In this document: positions 49,234 through 59,826 of the stretch, piece by piece
Layout of the letters: each line of letters begins with the position of its first letter
How positions within the stretch are numbered: the stretch's first letter is position 1
Assembly (NCBI RefSeq): GCF_022900255.1
Contig: NZ_JALIRM010000006.1
Coordinates: 62,001-126,000, forward strand
Reading direction: 5' to 3'
DNA from: Lederbergia wuyishanensis
GTDB taxonomy: Bacteria > Bacillota > Bacilli > Bacillales > Bacillaceae_C
Length of the DNA: 64,000 nt
Position numbers and translations under genes: made by a program
Notes under the pieces: generated by a model
The model's input: only the letters and a program-made list of their open reading frames with translations
The model's database searches: none
Told to the model about the DNA's origin: nothing

Positions 49234-51432
49234 TTGTCTTTTAAAAGATTAATAGCGTCACTAGTCATTTTTTTATTGCTAATACCTATAACATATGAAA
49301 AGGTAAGTGCAGAATCTTCTCAAGTAATCTCGGTGAAACTAAGTAACTATATTGGAAATAAAACAGAACTTTATTTTTCATTTACGGGTGCACATTCCGT
49401 TTTGGAGGATAAAGATATTATTTTAGAAGAATCAATAGGAAATGAATTAAAGAAATATAAAGTTAATGTTGAGTCAAGTAGACTTGTATTATATGACTAT
49501 TCAGGAAATAAAATAAAAGATATGGGTACATCTTTTACTATTAATGCTGAAAAATATGACCCGCAAGTTCTACAAACTATATACGGAAATACTGAGAGGA
49601 AATATTTAGGAGATATTCAATTTACAGTAGAGAGTGGAAAATATGTTAGACCAATAAACTTAAATATTCCTTTTGAAGACTATTTAAAAGGTGTAGTTCC
49701 GCGTGAGATGCCTGCTGGTTGGAATATTGAAGCTTTAAAGGCACAGGCAGTAGCAGCACGTACATATTCTGCAGGAAGTTTTGGTAAAACTGTAGCAGAT
49801 ACACAAGGTTTTCAAGTATATGGTGGATATGATTGGCACCCTAATTCTACAAAAGCGGTAGTTGAAACAAAAGGGAAAATCTTAAAATATAATGGTTCAC
49901 GAATTAGTGCTGTTTTTTCATCGAGTAATGGAGGGACGACAGAATCTAACTCAAATTTATGGGGGGGATCTCAATTAGCATATCTTCCTGTAAAAAATGA
50001 TCCATATGATCCCAAAGCTGTATGGTCACTTAATCTAAAAAAGGATTTGATAGATACTAGAAAACTAGATTTAAAAAATCCAAATAATTGGTGGAGCAAT
50101 ACAAACGAAAATAGTACGGGAGTAGCTAACCTGGTAAAAAATGAACTGTATAAACAAAATGACTATAAAAATACAGAGATAAAGGTTATTCGCATTCCAA
50201 ATTTTAATTTTATGAATAAAAATAGTAGTGGTAGAAGCCAAAATGCAACAATAACTGCTGAATTTTTTGTTAAGGACAAGTCTACTAAATCTTATCGGAT
50301 GCAGAATGGGTCAATCCAAACATTTAAAGCCACTGTTTCATCTACTGCTAATTCCATGAGAACAGCTCTTGGAACAATGAGTATGAAAAGTACTCTCGTA
50401 ACAAGTGTTTCTTCAACAAAACATACTAGACTTGGCGGTAACGATCGGTTCGATGTTGCAATAAATGTATCAAAAAATGGATGGTCATCGGCAAATACAG
50501 TAGTTTTAGCAAATTGGGATGCATATGGTGATGCTCTAGCTGCTGCACCATTAGCATTTAAATACAATGCTCCTATACTTTTAACAAAATCCAGTGAATT
50601 AAATAGTAGGTCAAAACAGGAAATCCAAAGATTAAAAGCAAAATCAGTCATAATTGTAGGTGGAACGATAAGTGTTCCAGAGAAAATTGCAAATGAACTA
50701 AGAAAAATGGGAATAACCGTTACTAGAATAGACGGAAAAAACCGTGTAGAAGTTGCAAATAATATTGCAAAGCATATAGGGATAAATGGAAAAGTAGTAA
50801 TTGCGGATGGCTTTAATCATCCAGACGCTTTATCTATTGCACCATATGCCGCTAGAAATGGTCACCCAATACTTCTTACAAACAAAAGTCACAATTTAGA
50901 ATCATCTACTGAAAACTTAATAAAAAATGCAAGTATTAGTCAAACAATTATATCAGGTGGTCCTTTAAGTGTTTCTGATAAGGTCTTTAAAACTGTTCCC
51001 AAACCAATCAGGTTCGGTGGTAATAGCCGTTTTGAAGTTTCAGCCAATATTGCAAACGCCTATTTCTCTTCAAGTTCAACAGCGTTCATTACTAGAGGAT
51101 CCATTTTTGCCGATGCTTTAACTGGTTCTGTTTTAGCTGCAAAAAGAAATGCACCCATTCTACTTACAGAACCTAATGCATTGCCAACAGCTGTAAAGAA
51201 CTATGCCTATAAGCCTAACCTTAGTGGTTATGTAATATTAGGTGGACCAATTTCTGTTAGTGATAACATTGCAATGAATCTACCAAATCTTTCATATAAT
51301 ATATCCGGAAAAGGATTTGGGCATGGAGTAGGTATGAGTCAACATGGAGCTAATGAAATGGCAAGGCAAGGAAAAAAATATAACGATATTTTAAACTTCT
51401 ATTACCCTGGAGCAAAGTTGGAAGATATATAA
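49234..51432 (+). CDS. lytB: LytB-like SpoIID-domain protein with three internal CWB2 repeats
   Basis: 732 residues: signal peptide (about 1-26, VSA), a SpoIID domain starting near 140 (IPFEDYLKGVVPREMPAGWNIEALKAQA), and three CWB2 repeats (about 399-688), each with an ILL motif (APILLT, HPILLT, APILLT). The conserved end of the SpoIID domain, [22 protein letters not shown], comes only after them (692-732). So the wall-binding module is nested within the SpoIID domain. TTG start after GGGAG. In B. subtilis LytB modifies amidase LytC and is encoded next to it, as here. Confidence 0.9.
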   Translation: MSFKRLIASLVIFLLLIPITYEKVSAESSQVISVKLSNYIGNKTELYFSFTGAHSVLEDKDIILEESIGNELKKYKVNVESSRLVLYDYSGNKIKDMGTSFTINAEKYDPQVLQTIYGNTERKYLGDIQFTVESGKYVRPINLNIPFEDYLKGVVPREMPAGWNIEALKAQAVAARTYSAGSFGKTVADTQGFQVYGGYDWHPNSTKAVVETKGKILKYNGSRISAVFSSSNGGTTESNSNLWGGSQLAYLPVKNDPYDPKAVWSLNLKKDLIDTRKLDLKNPNNWWSNTNENSTGVANLVKNELYKQNDYKNTEIKVIRIPNFNFMNKNSSGRSQNATITAEFFVKDKSTKSYRMQNGSIQTFKATVSSTANSMRTALGTMSMKSTLVTSVSSTKHTRLGGNDRFDVAINVSKNGWSSANTVVLANWDAYGDALAAAPLAFKYNAPILLTKSSELNSRSKQEIQRLKAKSVIIVGGTISVPEKIANELRKMGITVTRIDGKNRVEVANNIAKHIGINGKVVIADGFNHPDALSIAPYAARNGHPILLTNKSHNLESSTENLIKNASISQTIISGGPLSVSDKVFKTVPKPIRFGGNSRFEVSANIANAYFSSSSTAFITRGSIFADALTGSVLAAKRNAPILLTEPNALPTAVKNYAYKPNLSGYVILGGPISVSDNIAMNLPNLSYNISGKGFGHGVGMSQHGANEMARQGKKYNDILNFYYPGAKLEDI

Positions 51433-51536
51433 TTGCTTGACTATGAAATAACCGGAGTGTCACCCGCGTTTTAGTCTTATTCAGTGTACTCTATTAATTA
51501 AAATCCAATCTAAAGTCAGCTTTAGGAGGCTGAATG

Positions 51537-53036
51537 ATGAAAAAAAGAACAGCAGCTTTAGTTTTAACAATATTAATGTCTATCCTCCTTTTTTCAATAG
51601 ATGCTTCCGCGGCAAGTACATCGAGATTAGGAGGGAATGATCGTTTTGATGTTGCAATAAACGTGTCAAAAAGAGGATGGTCAACTGCCTCTACAGTTGT
51701 TTTGGCTAATTGGGATGCCTATGGTGATGCACTTGCAGCTTCACCCTTGGCATATAAATATAACGCACCAATATTATTAACTAAAGCTAGTGAGTTAAAT
51801 AGTAGATCAAAACAGGAAATCCAGAGATTAAAAGCAAAGTCAGTTATTATTATAGGTGGAACGATTAGTGTTCCTGAAAAAATTGCTAATGAGTTAAGAA
51901 ATATGGGGATTTCTGTTACAAGAATAGAGGGTAAAAACCGGGTGGAGGTTGCAAATAATATTGCAAATCATTTGGGGAATAAAGGGAAAGTTGTAATTGC
52001 AGATGGATTTAACTTTCCAGATGCACTTTCCATAGCTCCTTATGCTGCTAGAAACGGTTACCCAATATTACTTACAAATAAAGAAAAAACATTGGAACCA
52101 TCTACCCAAAATCTTATTGGCAAATGGGATATTAACCAAACTATTATTTCGGGCGGGCCATTAAGCGTATCAGATAGTGTTTTCAAATCTGTTCCAAACC
52201 CAATTAGATTTGGAGGAAATAGCCGTTTTGAAGTATCGGCTAATATTGCGAAGGCTTATTTTTCTTCTAGTTCAAATGCCTTTGTTACAAGAGGTTCAAT
52301 TTTTGCAGATGCTCTAACTGGATCTGTGCTAGCTGCAAAAAATAATGCACCAATTTTACTTACTGAGCCGAATGCACTTCCTGCATCCATTAAAGATTAT
52401 ATAACCGGTAGTAGGGTTGGTATTTTCACTTTATTGGGTGGATCGATTTCCATTACGGAAAAAATCAATAATGAATTAAGTCACCCATTAGTAGGTCAAA
52501 CCATTGTAATTGATGCAGGTCATGGTGGAGGTGATTCAGGTGCTACTGGAAATAAGATGCAAGAGAAAGAAATTGTTCTCGATATAGCAAAAAGGGTTAA
52601 TTCCAAGCTTAAATCATCTATGGCTAATGTGATAATGACAAGGCAAGACGACACTTATTATACACTTGCAGAACGTGTGGAAATAGCACAAAAGGCAAAA
52701 GCAGACTTGTTTGTAAGTGTTCACGTTAACTCATATACAGATAGTAAGGCCAATGGGACCGAAACATGGTATGATAAAACACACGCATCTGAAGAAAGTA
52801 AACAATTAGCAGCAGTAATTCAACAGGAATTAATTAAAGCGCTGGGAACAACTGATAGAGGAATTAAGGAACAGAGTCAAGGCTTTTACGTAATTCGAAA
52901 TACGACAATGCCTAGTGTCCTTGTAGAAATAGCTTTTATTTCAAACTCCTCCGATGCTAGTAAGTTAGCAAGTGATACTTATCGCCAAAGAGCGGCGGAT
53001 GCTATTTATAATGGAATTGTAAAGTTTTATAATTAA
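51537..53036 (+). CDS. lytC: LytC-like N-acetylmuramoyl-L-alanine amidase with three CWB2 repeats
   Basis: 499 residues: signal peptide (about 1-26), three CWB2 repeats (about 29-335), and zinc Amidase_3 (about 342-499) with His in IDAGHGGGDSG, Glu in QEKEIVLD, His in VSVHVNS and Glu in LVEIAFISN. The CWB2 block is strikingly similar to that of the preceding LytB-like protein. The ATG at 51537 is 7 nt after TAGGAGG; the ATG at 51534 is closer than ideal. Autolysin for wall turnover, cell separation or motility. Confidence 0.94.
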   Translation: MKKRTAALVLTILMSILLFSIDASAASTSRLGGNDRFDVAINVSKRGWSTASTVVLANWDAYGDALAASPLAYKYNAPILLTKASELNSRSKQEIQRLKAKSVIIIGGTISVPEKIANELRNMGISVTRIEGKNRVEVANNIANHLGNKGKVVIADGFNFPDALSIAPYAARNGYPILLTNKEKTLEPSTQNLIGKWDINQTIISGGPLSVSDSVFKSVPNPIRFGGNSRFEVSANIAKAYFSSSSNAFVTRGSIFADALTGSVLAAKNNAPILLTEPNALPASIKDYITGSRVGIFTLLGGSISITEKINNELSHPLVGQTIVIDAGHGGGDSGATGNKMQEKEIVLDIAKRVNSKLKSSMANVIMTRQDDTYYTLAERVEIAQKAKADLFVSVHVNSYTDSKANGTETWYDKTHASEESKQLAAVIQQELIKALGTTDRGIKEQSQGFYVIRNTTMPSVLVEIAFISNSSDASKLASDTYRQRAADAIYNGIVKFYN

Positions 53037-53079
53037 TTGTAAACTATCAGAATTAATAGAAACCATTATTTGAAACCGT

Positions 53080-53118
53080 AAAATCAGGGAACCCGTAGGG
53101 GTGACCTGATTTTTTTCT
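53080..53118 (+). terminator. Terminator of lytC
   Basis: AAATCAGG (53081-53088) pairs with CCTGATTT (53105-53112), then TTTTTT. Confidence 0.87.
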
Positions 53119-53142
53119 AATCATAGGTTTTGCCTTACTTAT

Positions 53143-53172
53143 TTGACTTGAAAGCAAAATAAAGTGTATATT
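53143..53172 (+). promoter_or_regulatory. Promoter of the tarIJ operon
   Basis: TTGACT (53143-53148), 18 bp, TATATT (53167-53172). A further TATAAT at 53174-53179 lacks a well-spaced -35. The leader would be about 100 nt. Confidence 0.5.
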
Positions 53173-53281
53173 GTATAATGGGTTTTACCATCAGGCCGTG
53201 ACAAATTATGTCAAGATCATGCAAGTACTCTCAAGTGATCTATGCAAAATAAAATGTTTAATAGAAATGGGGTTGTTGTTG

Positions 53282-53995
53282 GTGATCTATGCAGAAATTC
53301 TTGCTGGTGGAAAAGGAACACGAATGGGAAATATTAACATGCCTAAACAATTCTTGTCCCTTAATAATCGACCAATTATTATTCACACAATTGAAAAATT
53401 CTTATTGAATAATCGTTTTGAAAAAATAATAGTAGTCTCTCCTAAAGATTGGATCAACCATACAAATAACATCATTAAAAAACATATTGGTAATAATGAT
53501 CGTCTTGTCGTTGTAGAAGGCGGTAAAGATCGTAATGGCTCTATAATAAGTGGAATTAATTATATTAGAGACCATTTTGGGATTAATAAAGAAGATATTA
53601 TTGTAACTCATGATTCTGTACGTCCATTTTTAACCCATCGGATTATAGAGGAAAATATTGATGCTGCACTTGAATGCGGTGCTGTTGATACCGTTATTGA
53701 CGCAATTGATACGATTATTACATCTGAAGATGGAGTAGTAATTTCAGATATTCCTGTTCGTGATACGATGTTTCAAGGTCAAACTCCACAAAGCTTTAAC
53801 ATACAAAAATTAGTCGAATTATATAATTCGTTAGATAATGAACAAAAGACTATATTGACGGATGCTTGTAAAATTTTCACTCTTCATGGAGAGAAAGTTA
53901 AGCTTGTTAAAGGGGAAGTATTCAATATAAAAGTAACTACGCCATATGACTTAAAGGTTGCAAATGCCATAATTCAGGAGAGTATTACAAAATGA
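53282..53995 (+). CDS. tarI: Ribitol-5-phosphate cytidylyltransferase
   Basis: Makes CDP-ribitol from CTP and ribitol-5-P. 237 residues, IspD/TarI family. CTP-binding [42 protein letters not shown] and [10 protein letters not shown] closely follow TarI of S. aureus. The GTG at 53282 gives the family start [12 protein letters not shown]; the frame is open upstream to 53171 but those residues are not conserved. Overlaps tarJ by 4 bp (ATGA). Confidence 0.95.
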   Translation: MIYAEILAGGKGTRMGNINMPKQFLSLNNRPIIIHTIEKFLLNNRFEKIIVVSPKDWINHTNNIIKKHIGNNDRLVVVEGGKDRNGSIISGINYIRDHFGINKEDIIVTHDSVRPFLTHRIIEENIDAALECGAVDTVIDAIDTIITSEDGVVISDIPVRDTMFQGQTPQSFNIQKLVELYNSLDNEQKTILTDACKIFTLHGEKVKLVKGEVFNIKVTTPYDLKVANAIIQESITK

Positions 53996-55017
53996 TTAAT
54001 CAAGTATATCGTTTAGTTTCCCCTCGTCAATTTGAGGTTACTTATAAAGATCGCTCTCTCCAGTCCGATTATGTAGTAATCCGCCCGACACATCTTTCTA
54101 TTTGTGCAGCTGATCAACGCTACTATACAGGTAGACGTGATAAGGAAGCAATGGCGAAGAAACTTCCGATGGCTTTAATTCATGAAGGCATTGGTAATGT
54201 TGTTTATGATCCATTAAACGAGATACAAACTGGCACAAAAGTTGTAATGATTCCGAACACGCCTTGTGAAGAAGATGATTACTGTGCAGAGAATTATCTA
54301 AAGTCCAGTAAATTTAGGTCCAGTGGATTTGATGGATTTATGCAGGATTATGTATTTATGAATCGTGACAGAATTGTAGTACTTCCAGACGACCTAGATT
54401 CTAATGTATCGGCATTTATTGAATTAATTACGATTGCCATGCACTCCCTCGTTCGTTTTGAAGCAAGATCGCACAATAGACGTAACGTATTTGGGGTGTG
54501 GGGTGACGGAAACCTTGGATATATTACATCTTTGATTCTTAAAAGAAGATATCCAGAAAGTAAGGTAATTGTATTTGGAAAAAACCAATACAAATTAGAT
54601 CACTTCTCTTTTGTTGATGAAACATTTCAAATTGATGAAATTCCTGGAAACCTATCTATTGATCATGCTTTTGAAGCTGTAGGAGGGACCGGAAGTCAAT
54701 ATGCTATCAATCAAATCATTGACTATATTTATCCTGAAGGATCCATTTCCATTATGGGGGTTTCAGAGTACCCTGTTGAAATCAATACTAGAATGATTTT
54801 GGAAAAAGGGATTACACTTATCGGAAGTAGTCGAAGTGGGCGTAGTGATTTTGTTAATACAGTGGAATTTATGAAAGCTCATCCTGAGTTTGTTGATTAT
54901 TTAGGAACGCTCGTTGGAGAAGTTCACGAAGTTCGAAATATAAACGATATTATCGATGCATTTGAAAAAGATATTACCTCTTCCTGGGGTAAAACAGTCA
55001 TTGAGTGGAAAATATAA
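53992..55017 (+). CDS. tarJ: Ribulose-5-phosphate reductase
   Basis: NADPH-dependent alcohol dehydrogenase-like enzyme that makes ribitol-5-P for TarI. 341 residues. Zinc and substrate region [17 protein letters not shown], nucleotide-binding [16 protein letters not shown] and [12 protein letters not shown] are visible. Its start overlaps the tarI stop, so TarI and TarJ are translationally coupled. Confidence 0.95.
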   Translation: MINQVYRLVSPRQFEVTYKDRSLQSDYVVIRPTHLSICAADQRYYTGRRDKEAMAKKLPMALIHEGIGNVVYDPLNEIQTGTKVVMIPNTPCEEDDYCAENYLKSSKFRSSGFDGFMQDYVFMNRDRIVVLPDDLDSNVSAFIELITIAMHSLVRFEARSHNRRNVFGVWGDGNLGYITSLILKRRYPESKVIVFGKNQYKLDHFSFVDETFQIDEIPGNLSIDHAFEAVGGTGSQYAINQIIDYIYPEGSISIMGVSEYPVEINTRMILEKGITLIGSSRSGRSDFVNTVEFMKAHPEFVDYLGTLVGEVHEVRNINDIIDAFEKDITSSWGKTVIEWKI

Positions 55018-55055
55018 TTGCAATGTAAGGCATTAAAAAAGGACGGCTCTTAAAT

Positions 55056-56243
55056 TTGGATACAAAGTTAATCCCTACACTCTTAGTAAAAGGTGTAATT
55101 AATTTAGCCTATAATATATGTAGATTTCTTTTCCCAATAAACGAGAAAAAAGTAACCTTTGCATCTTATCGTTCAACAGGATTAGAGGGAAATTTATTAT
55201 TTCTTTACAAAGCAATGAAAAGTGAATACAAAGGATATCATTATAAGTTTCTAATTAAAAAGTTTAATGGTAGTACTTTAGGCAAGGCTAACTACTTTAT
55301 TCACATGCTTAAAGCTAGTTATGCACTTGCCACATCTCGTTATTTTATAATTGATGATTATTACTTCCCAATCTACGTGGTAAAACCACGTAATGGAACA
55401 GAAGTTATTCAATTGTGGCATGCGGCTGGAGCTTTTAAAAAGTTTGGCTTAAGTACAATGAATAAATCATTTGGTCCAAAATCTGAGTACTTGAATCATG
55501 TGAAAATACACTCAAACTATTCAAGAGTTTATGTAAGTTCTAGTTCTGTTAAATCTTATTATGCTGAAGCATTCGGAATGCCTAAGGAAAGTATATATCC
55601 TTTAGGATTACCGAGGACTGACTTCTTTTTTAATCACTTGGAAAAAGAAAAAGCATTTAATAAATTTCATCAAGAATTTCCAGAACTTAAAAATAAGAAG
55701 GTTATCCTTTATGCTCCTACCTTTCGCGGGAGTAGTCATAGGCAAACTGAATTTAATTGTCCAATAGATCTTACATTGTTAAGGAAAATAATTGGAGATA
55801 ATTTTGTTTTACTTATTAATCTTCATCCATATATGAAAAAAAACTCGAAATATGATGAAAAAGAAAAGCAATTCGCTTATTATATTGATAATGAATTAAA
55901 TATAGAAGAATTACTAGCCATATCTGATATATTAATTACCGACTATTCTTCAGTTATATTTGACTATAGCTTATTATTGAAGCCAATAGCATTTTTTGCT
56001 ACAGATTTAGATGAATACATCAAAGAAAGAGATTTTTATTTTGATTACAAATCGTTCATACCTGGTCCGTTGTTTACTGATACAGAATCTTTGAGCAATT
56101 GGATCATCCAAAGTAATTATGACTTAGGTTCAATCGAAAACTTTCGAAATCTTTTTTTTGATTATGTAGATGGAAATGCAAGTAAGCGAATAGCGGAACA
56201 TCTGCTTGCAGAAAATGACCATAAAGTACAGATAGGGGATTAA
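55056..56243 (+). CDS. CDP-glycerol/CDP-ribitol phosphotransferase family, TarF-like
   Basis: 395 residues, Glyphos_transf family, peripheral membrane. Motifs: LWHAAGAFKKFG, GLPRTDFFF, YAPTFRGSS, INLHPYM, DILITDYSSVIFDY and RDFYFDYKSFIPGPL. Adds polyol-phosphate units to the WTA linkage or chain. Size fits TarF/TagB (single catalytic domain). Which polyol it uses cannot be read from sequence. TTG start at 55056 with AAAAGGA about 12 nt upstream. Confidence 0.85.
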   Translation: MDTKLIPTLLVKGVINLAYNICRFLFPINEKKVTFASYRSTGLEGNLLFLYKAMKSEYKGYHYKFLIKKFNGSTLGKANYFIHMLKASYALATSRYFIIDDYYFPIYVVKPRNGTEVIQLWHAAGAFKKFGLSTMNKSFGPKSEYLNHVKIHSNYSRVYVSSSSVKSYYAEAFGMPKESIYPLGLPRTDFFFNHLEKEKAFNKFHQEFPELKNKKVILYAPTFRGSSHRQTEFNCPIDLTLLRKIIGDNFVLLINLHPYMKKNSKYDEKEKQFAYYIDNELNIEELLAISDILITDYSSVIFDYSLLLKPIAFFATDLDEYIKERDFYFDYKSFIPGPLFTDTESLSNWIIQSNYDLGSIENFRNLFFDYVDGNASKRIAEHLLAENDHKVQIGD

Positions 56244-56313
56244 TATACAATTTAATCCCCTGTTCGTATTTCAACACAGGTGCAGACCTTCATTATAGAT
56301 AGGAGTAGAAATA

Positions 56314-58158
56314 ATGATTTCCAGGATAAAAAGGAAGTTAAAAAGATCAATACGAAAAGTATTCCCTAAAAAGAATCACTTTGATGTTGAATCTGCAATA
56401 GATAAACATTTTATTATTGATGATGATCGTATCATTATAGAAAACAGTTCAAGTGAAGATGAGCTACTAATTCCTAGAAGGAAGATTACTGCTCTACGTT
56501 GGAATGGCCCGATAATATCAATTCAGGGGTATTATTATTTAGAAAGCTTACCAATGGTAGATGAAGATTGGGTAAAGAAAAGATTGGTATTGATTGATAA
56601 ATCAGGAAGGAAATTTTTTATTCCTTTAATTGATGTACCAGTAGATAGCATTAACTCCGGGGAAACAATTGACTCTTTATATACCTGGTCTGGATTTAAA
56701 GCAGAAATTAATTTTGCGACAATAATTCCTAATAACAGGCCATTACCTGAATCGGATTATAAAGTATATATTGAAGTAGAAGTTTATGTTATTGGTGATA
56801 GAAGATATAGGAAAGTATTTCCTCTAGGAAATATTGAATCATTCTTAGAAAAAGGATTCCACTCCGCAAAAATGGAATACTTTACAGCTAAAAGAGAAAT
56901 GAAATTTAACTTAATGGTTACGTATGACCAAGCTGCAAAAACGATGAAAATCGTATCTACAAAATTAAAGGACTTTGATCCGAAAGAAATGGGCTTGGAA
57001 GCATATAAGTATAAGAAAAGTTTTATGAGCCGCTTTGCACATACTTATGGCTTTAGATTTCTCTATAAGTTATATTCACTTCGTCCGATTATTAAAAATA
57101 AAGTTCTATTTGCCTCAGACAGTAGAACTGAATTAGAAGGCAATTTCTTATACGTTTATGAAGAAATGCAAAAAAGGAATTTAGATTTAGACTATCATTT
57201 CATGTTAAAGAGTGAAACTGGTGAAAATAAAAGCTTTAAAGAAATTAGAAAACTTGCATATCACTTAGCAACGTCTAAATTTATACTTTTAGATGATTTT
57301 TACCCAATGGTGTATCCATTGAAAATTAGAAAAAATGCTGAATTAATACAGCTTTGGCATGCAGTAGGCGCATTTAAAACATTTGGATTTAGCCGAATTG
57401 GAAGACCCGGTGGTCCATCACCAAAATCATTGAACCATAGAAATTATACTAAAGCGATCGTTAGCTCAAAACATGTAGCAAAATATTATGCTGAAGGATT
57501 CGGGATTGATGAAGAAAAGGTTGTAGCTACTGGAATCCCACGTACTGATATATTTTTTGATGAAACTTATAAAGAGAATATCAAAAAAGAAATATATGCA
57601 GAGTTTCCTTTTTTGAAAGGAAAGAAAGTTATTACATTTGCTCCCACTTTCCGCGGAAATGGCCAGCAATCAGCATATTATCCAATGGAAGTATTAAATT
57701 TGGACAAACTATATCACGAATTAAAAGATGAATATATTTTCTTATTTAAAATTCATCCATTCGTTAAAAATGATTTTAATATTCCATATCAATACAAAGA
57801 TTTCTTTTATAATTTTTCAACTTATCGGGAAATCAACGATTTATTATTTGTTACTGATATTCTTATTACAGATTACTCTTCGGTTTGCTTCGAATTTGCA
57901 CTTCTAAATAAACCTATGCTTTTCTTCGCGTATGATGTGGAGGAGTATGTTCAGAAGAGAGACTTTTATTATGATTATAGTTCCTTTATACCGGGGCCAC
58001 TTGTGCGTTCAACCAATGAGATAATTCAAACTATTAAAGAAGAAGATTTTAATATGAACAAGATACAGCCTTTTAAGGAATATTTCTTTGATCATCATGA
58101 TGGAAAATCAAGCTCTCGGGTAGTAGAGGATTTAATACTTGCTAATTTAGAAAAATAA
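56314..58158 (+). CDS. WTA polymerase, TarL/TagF-like polyol-phosphate transferase
   Basis: 614 residues: a basic start, an N-terminal beta-rich TagF-type accessory region (about 20-240), and a Glyphos_transf domain (about 265-612) with LWHAVGAFKTFGF, TGIPRTDIFF, FAPTFRGNG, FKIHPFVKN, DILITDYSSVCFEF and RDFYYDYSSFIPGPL. The two-part layout matches TarL (poly-ribitol-P) and TagF (poly-glycerol-P). Linked tarIJ favours ribitol. Confidence 0.87.
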   Translation: MISRIKRKLKRSIRKVFPKKNHFDVESAIDKHFIIDDDRIIIENSSSEDELLIPRRKITALRWNGPIISIQGYYYLESLPMVDEDWVKKRLVLIDKSGRKFFIPLIDVPVDSINSGETIDSLYTWSGFKAEINFATIIPNNRPLPESDYKVYIEVEVYVIGDRRYRKVFPLGNIESFLEKGFHSAKMEYFTAKREMKFNLMVTYDQAAKTMKIVSTKLKDFDPKEMGLEAYKYKKSFMSRFAHTYGFRFLYKLYSLRPIIKNKVLFASDSRTELEGNFLYVYEEMQKRNLDLDYHFMLKSETGENKSFKEIRKLAYHLATSKFILLDDFYPMVYPLKIRKNAELIQLWHAVGAFKTFGFSRIGRPGGPSPKSLNHRNYTKAIVSSKHVAKYYAEGFGIDEEKVVATGIPRTDIFFDETYKENIKKEIYAEFPFLKGKKVITFAPTFRGNGQQSAYYPMEVLNLDKLYHELKDEYIFLFKIHPFVKNDFNIPYQYKDFFYNFSTYREINDLLFVTDILITDYSSVCFEFALLNKPMLFFAYDVEEYVQKRDFYYDYSSFIPGPLVRSTNEIIQTIKEEDFNMNKIQPFKEYFFDHHDGKSSSRVVEDLILANLEK

Positions 58159-58219
58159 AGTTTACGTTGTTAGCAATGGATGCAAAGAGTTCCAGCCTAG
58201 TGAACAAGGAGTGTCTTAT

Positions 58220-59788
58220 TTGAGTAGGAAAGTGTTTATGTTACTTTATGACATTGATGTCAATAAAGGTGGAATCACAAGCGTAATACTTAGTAGATCT
58301 GCTGAATTAACGAATCTTTACGGATTTAGTGTAGATTTAGTTAGCTTGGATTATAAAAAGAATTATAACGAAATACGCGAAAAATTCATTCGTGTTGGAA
58401 GATTATCCCCGAATGTAAATATATTAAATGTGCATGATTATTATAAAAGTAATAATTGTTCGGGGATTATACAGGATGAACAACTTAATTATTACAAGCA
58501 AGAGTCACAACTTGATGAATCTGGTTACCATGTACAAGTCAACGAATATAAAGATAAGCATTATGCAAGGTACTTTAGAAATGGACAATATATAAAATAT
58601 AAAAAATGGTCCAAGGATGGTAACTTAATCTTTATTGATCATTTCAATGAAAATCGCAGTAGAGTTTCCCGTGAAGAATTTGACGATTCTGGATACATTA
58701 CAAGGAAAATTTATTTTGATCTGTATTCAAACAAACCAAAACAGGAATTGCTTTATACAAAAGATGGATTTTGCTACTTAAACAAATGGTATAACCATAG
58801 TAATGGAAATATACAAAAAATATTTTTGTTTAATAAGAATACAAATAAGGTAATTGAATTCAATAGCAATAAGGAATTCCATGTGTTTTGGTTAAATGAA
58901 CTTTGCGGCGCACAAAAAGAAAAACCATATTTAATATGTGATGGAGTAGGTTCTGCTTCAAAGGTATTAAGTATGGACCCAGATTCAGCCTACAGAATCT
59001 ATACTATTCATACAAATCATTTTGATGAACCCTATGTTTATGGCAGTAATATTAAGGAAGATCATATTACATTATTGGATAATCTAAATAATGTTGAGGC
59101 ATTAGTTGTATTAACTGAATCTCAGAAAAAGGATATCATTAAACAATTTGGAGATTATAATAACGTACACGTAATTCCGAACTTTATAACACCTATTAAA
59201 GATTATGAATATAATCGTGATCCTAATCTTGTGACAATGATATCTAGATACCATCCTGAAAAAAGAATAGATGAGACTATCCTAGCGTTTAAAAAGGTAA
59301 TAAAAGAACTTCCTAATGCAGTTTTAGAAATATATGGACACGGTGAAGATGAGGATCGACTAAAAAATATAATAAAGAAATCACATTTAGAGAATAATGT
59401 ATTTTTAAGGGGGTATACCACTAAAATTGGTGAAGTTTTAGGCAAATCCAATTTAAGTATTATTACCTCTAAATTTGAAGGGCTTAACGTAGCTAGTTTG
59501 GAATCTATGTCATGCAAAGTGCCCGTATTAAGTTATGATGTGAATTATGGAATGAGTGACATTATAAAAGATGGCGTGACTGGATTTCTAGTTCCAAATG
59601 GGGATAGAAATGCATTAGCAAATCGAATCATTGAAGTGCTTAGTAATCCAGGTAAAATGAACTTAATGGGTGCTGTAGCGCAAGAATTTGTTAATAGCCG
59701 TTATTCAAAAGAACGGGTTTGTCGATTATGGAACATTTTATTTGATAAATTGGATAGCGATAGGGGAAAAAAAGATAATCGAATTTAA
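58220..59788 (+). CDS. GT4 WTA alpha-glycosyltransferase, TagE/TarM-like
   Basis: 522 residues. GT-B fold: N-terminal DIDVNKGGITSVILSRSAEL, an inserted beta-rich region with repeat-like sequence (about 100-215: QVNEYKDKHYARYFRNGQY, LIFIDHFNENRSR) typical of the TarM/TagE polyol-binding domain, and a C-terminal donor domain with EGLNVASLESMSCKVPVLSYD (E-X7-E). Predicted to attach sugar to the teichoic acid chain. The TTG at 58220 is 8 nt after AAGGAG; the GTG at 58211 overlaps that site. Confidence 0.82.
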   Translation: MSRKVFMLLYDIDVNKGGITSVILSRSAELTNLYGFSVDLVSLDYKKNYNEIREKFIRVGRLSPNVNILNVHDYYKSNNCSGIIQDEQLNYYKQESQLDESGYHVQVNEYKDKHYARYFRNGQYIKYKKWSKDGNLIFIDHFNENRSRVSREEFDDSGYITRKIYFDLYSNKPKQELLYTKDGFCYLNKWYNHSNGNIQKIFLFNKNTNKVIEFNSNKEFHVFWLNELCGAQKEKPYLICDGVGSASKVLSMDPDSAYRIYTIHTNHFDEPYVYGSNIKEDHITLLDNLNNVEALVVLTESQKKDIIKQFGDYNNVHVIPNFITPIKDYEYNRDPNLVTMISRYHPEKRIDETILAFKKVIKELPNAVLEIYGHGEDEDRLKNIIKKSHLENNVFLRGYTTKIGEVLGKSNLSIITSKFEGLNVASLESMSCKVPVLSYDVNYGMSDIIKDGVTGFLVPNGDRNALANRIIEVLSNPGKMNLMGAVAQEFVNSRYSKERVCRLWNILFDKLDSDRGKKDNRI

Positions 59789-59826
59789 ATTACCTAGTTA
59801 ATAACTCGGTAAGGGGTTGATTTAAT

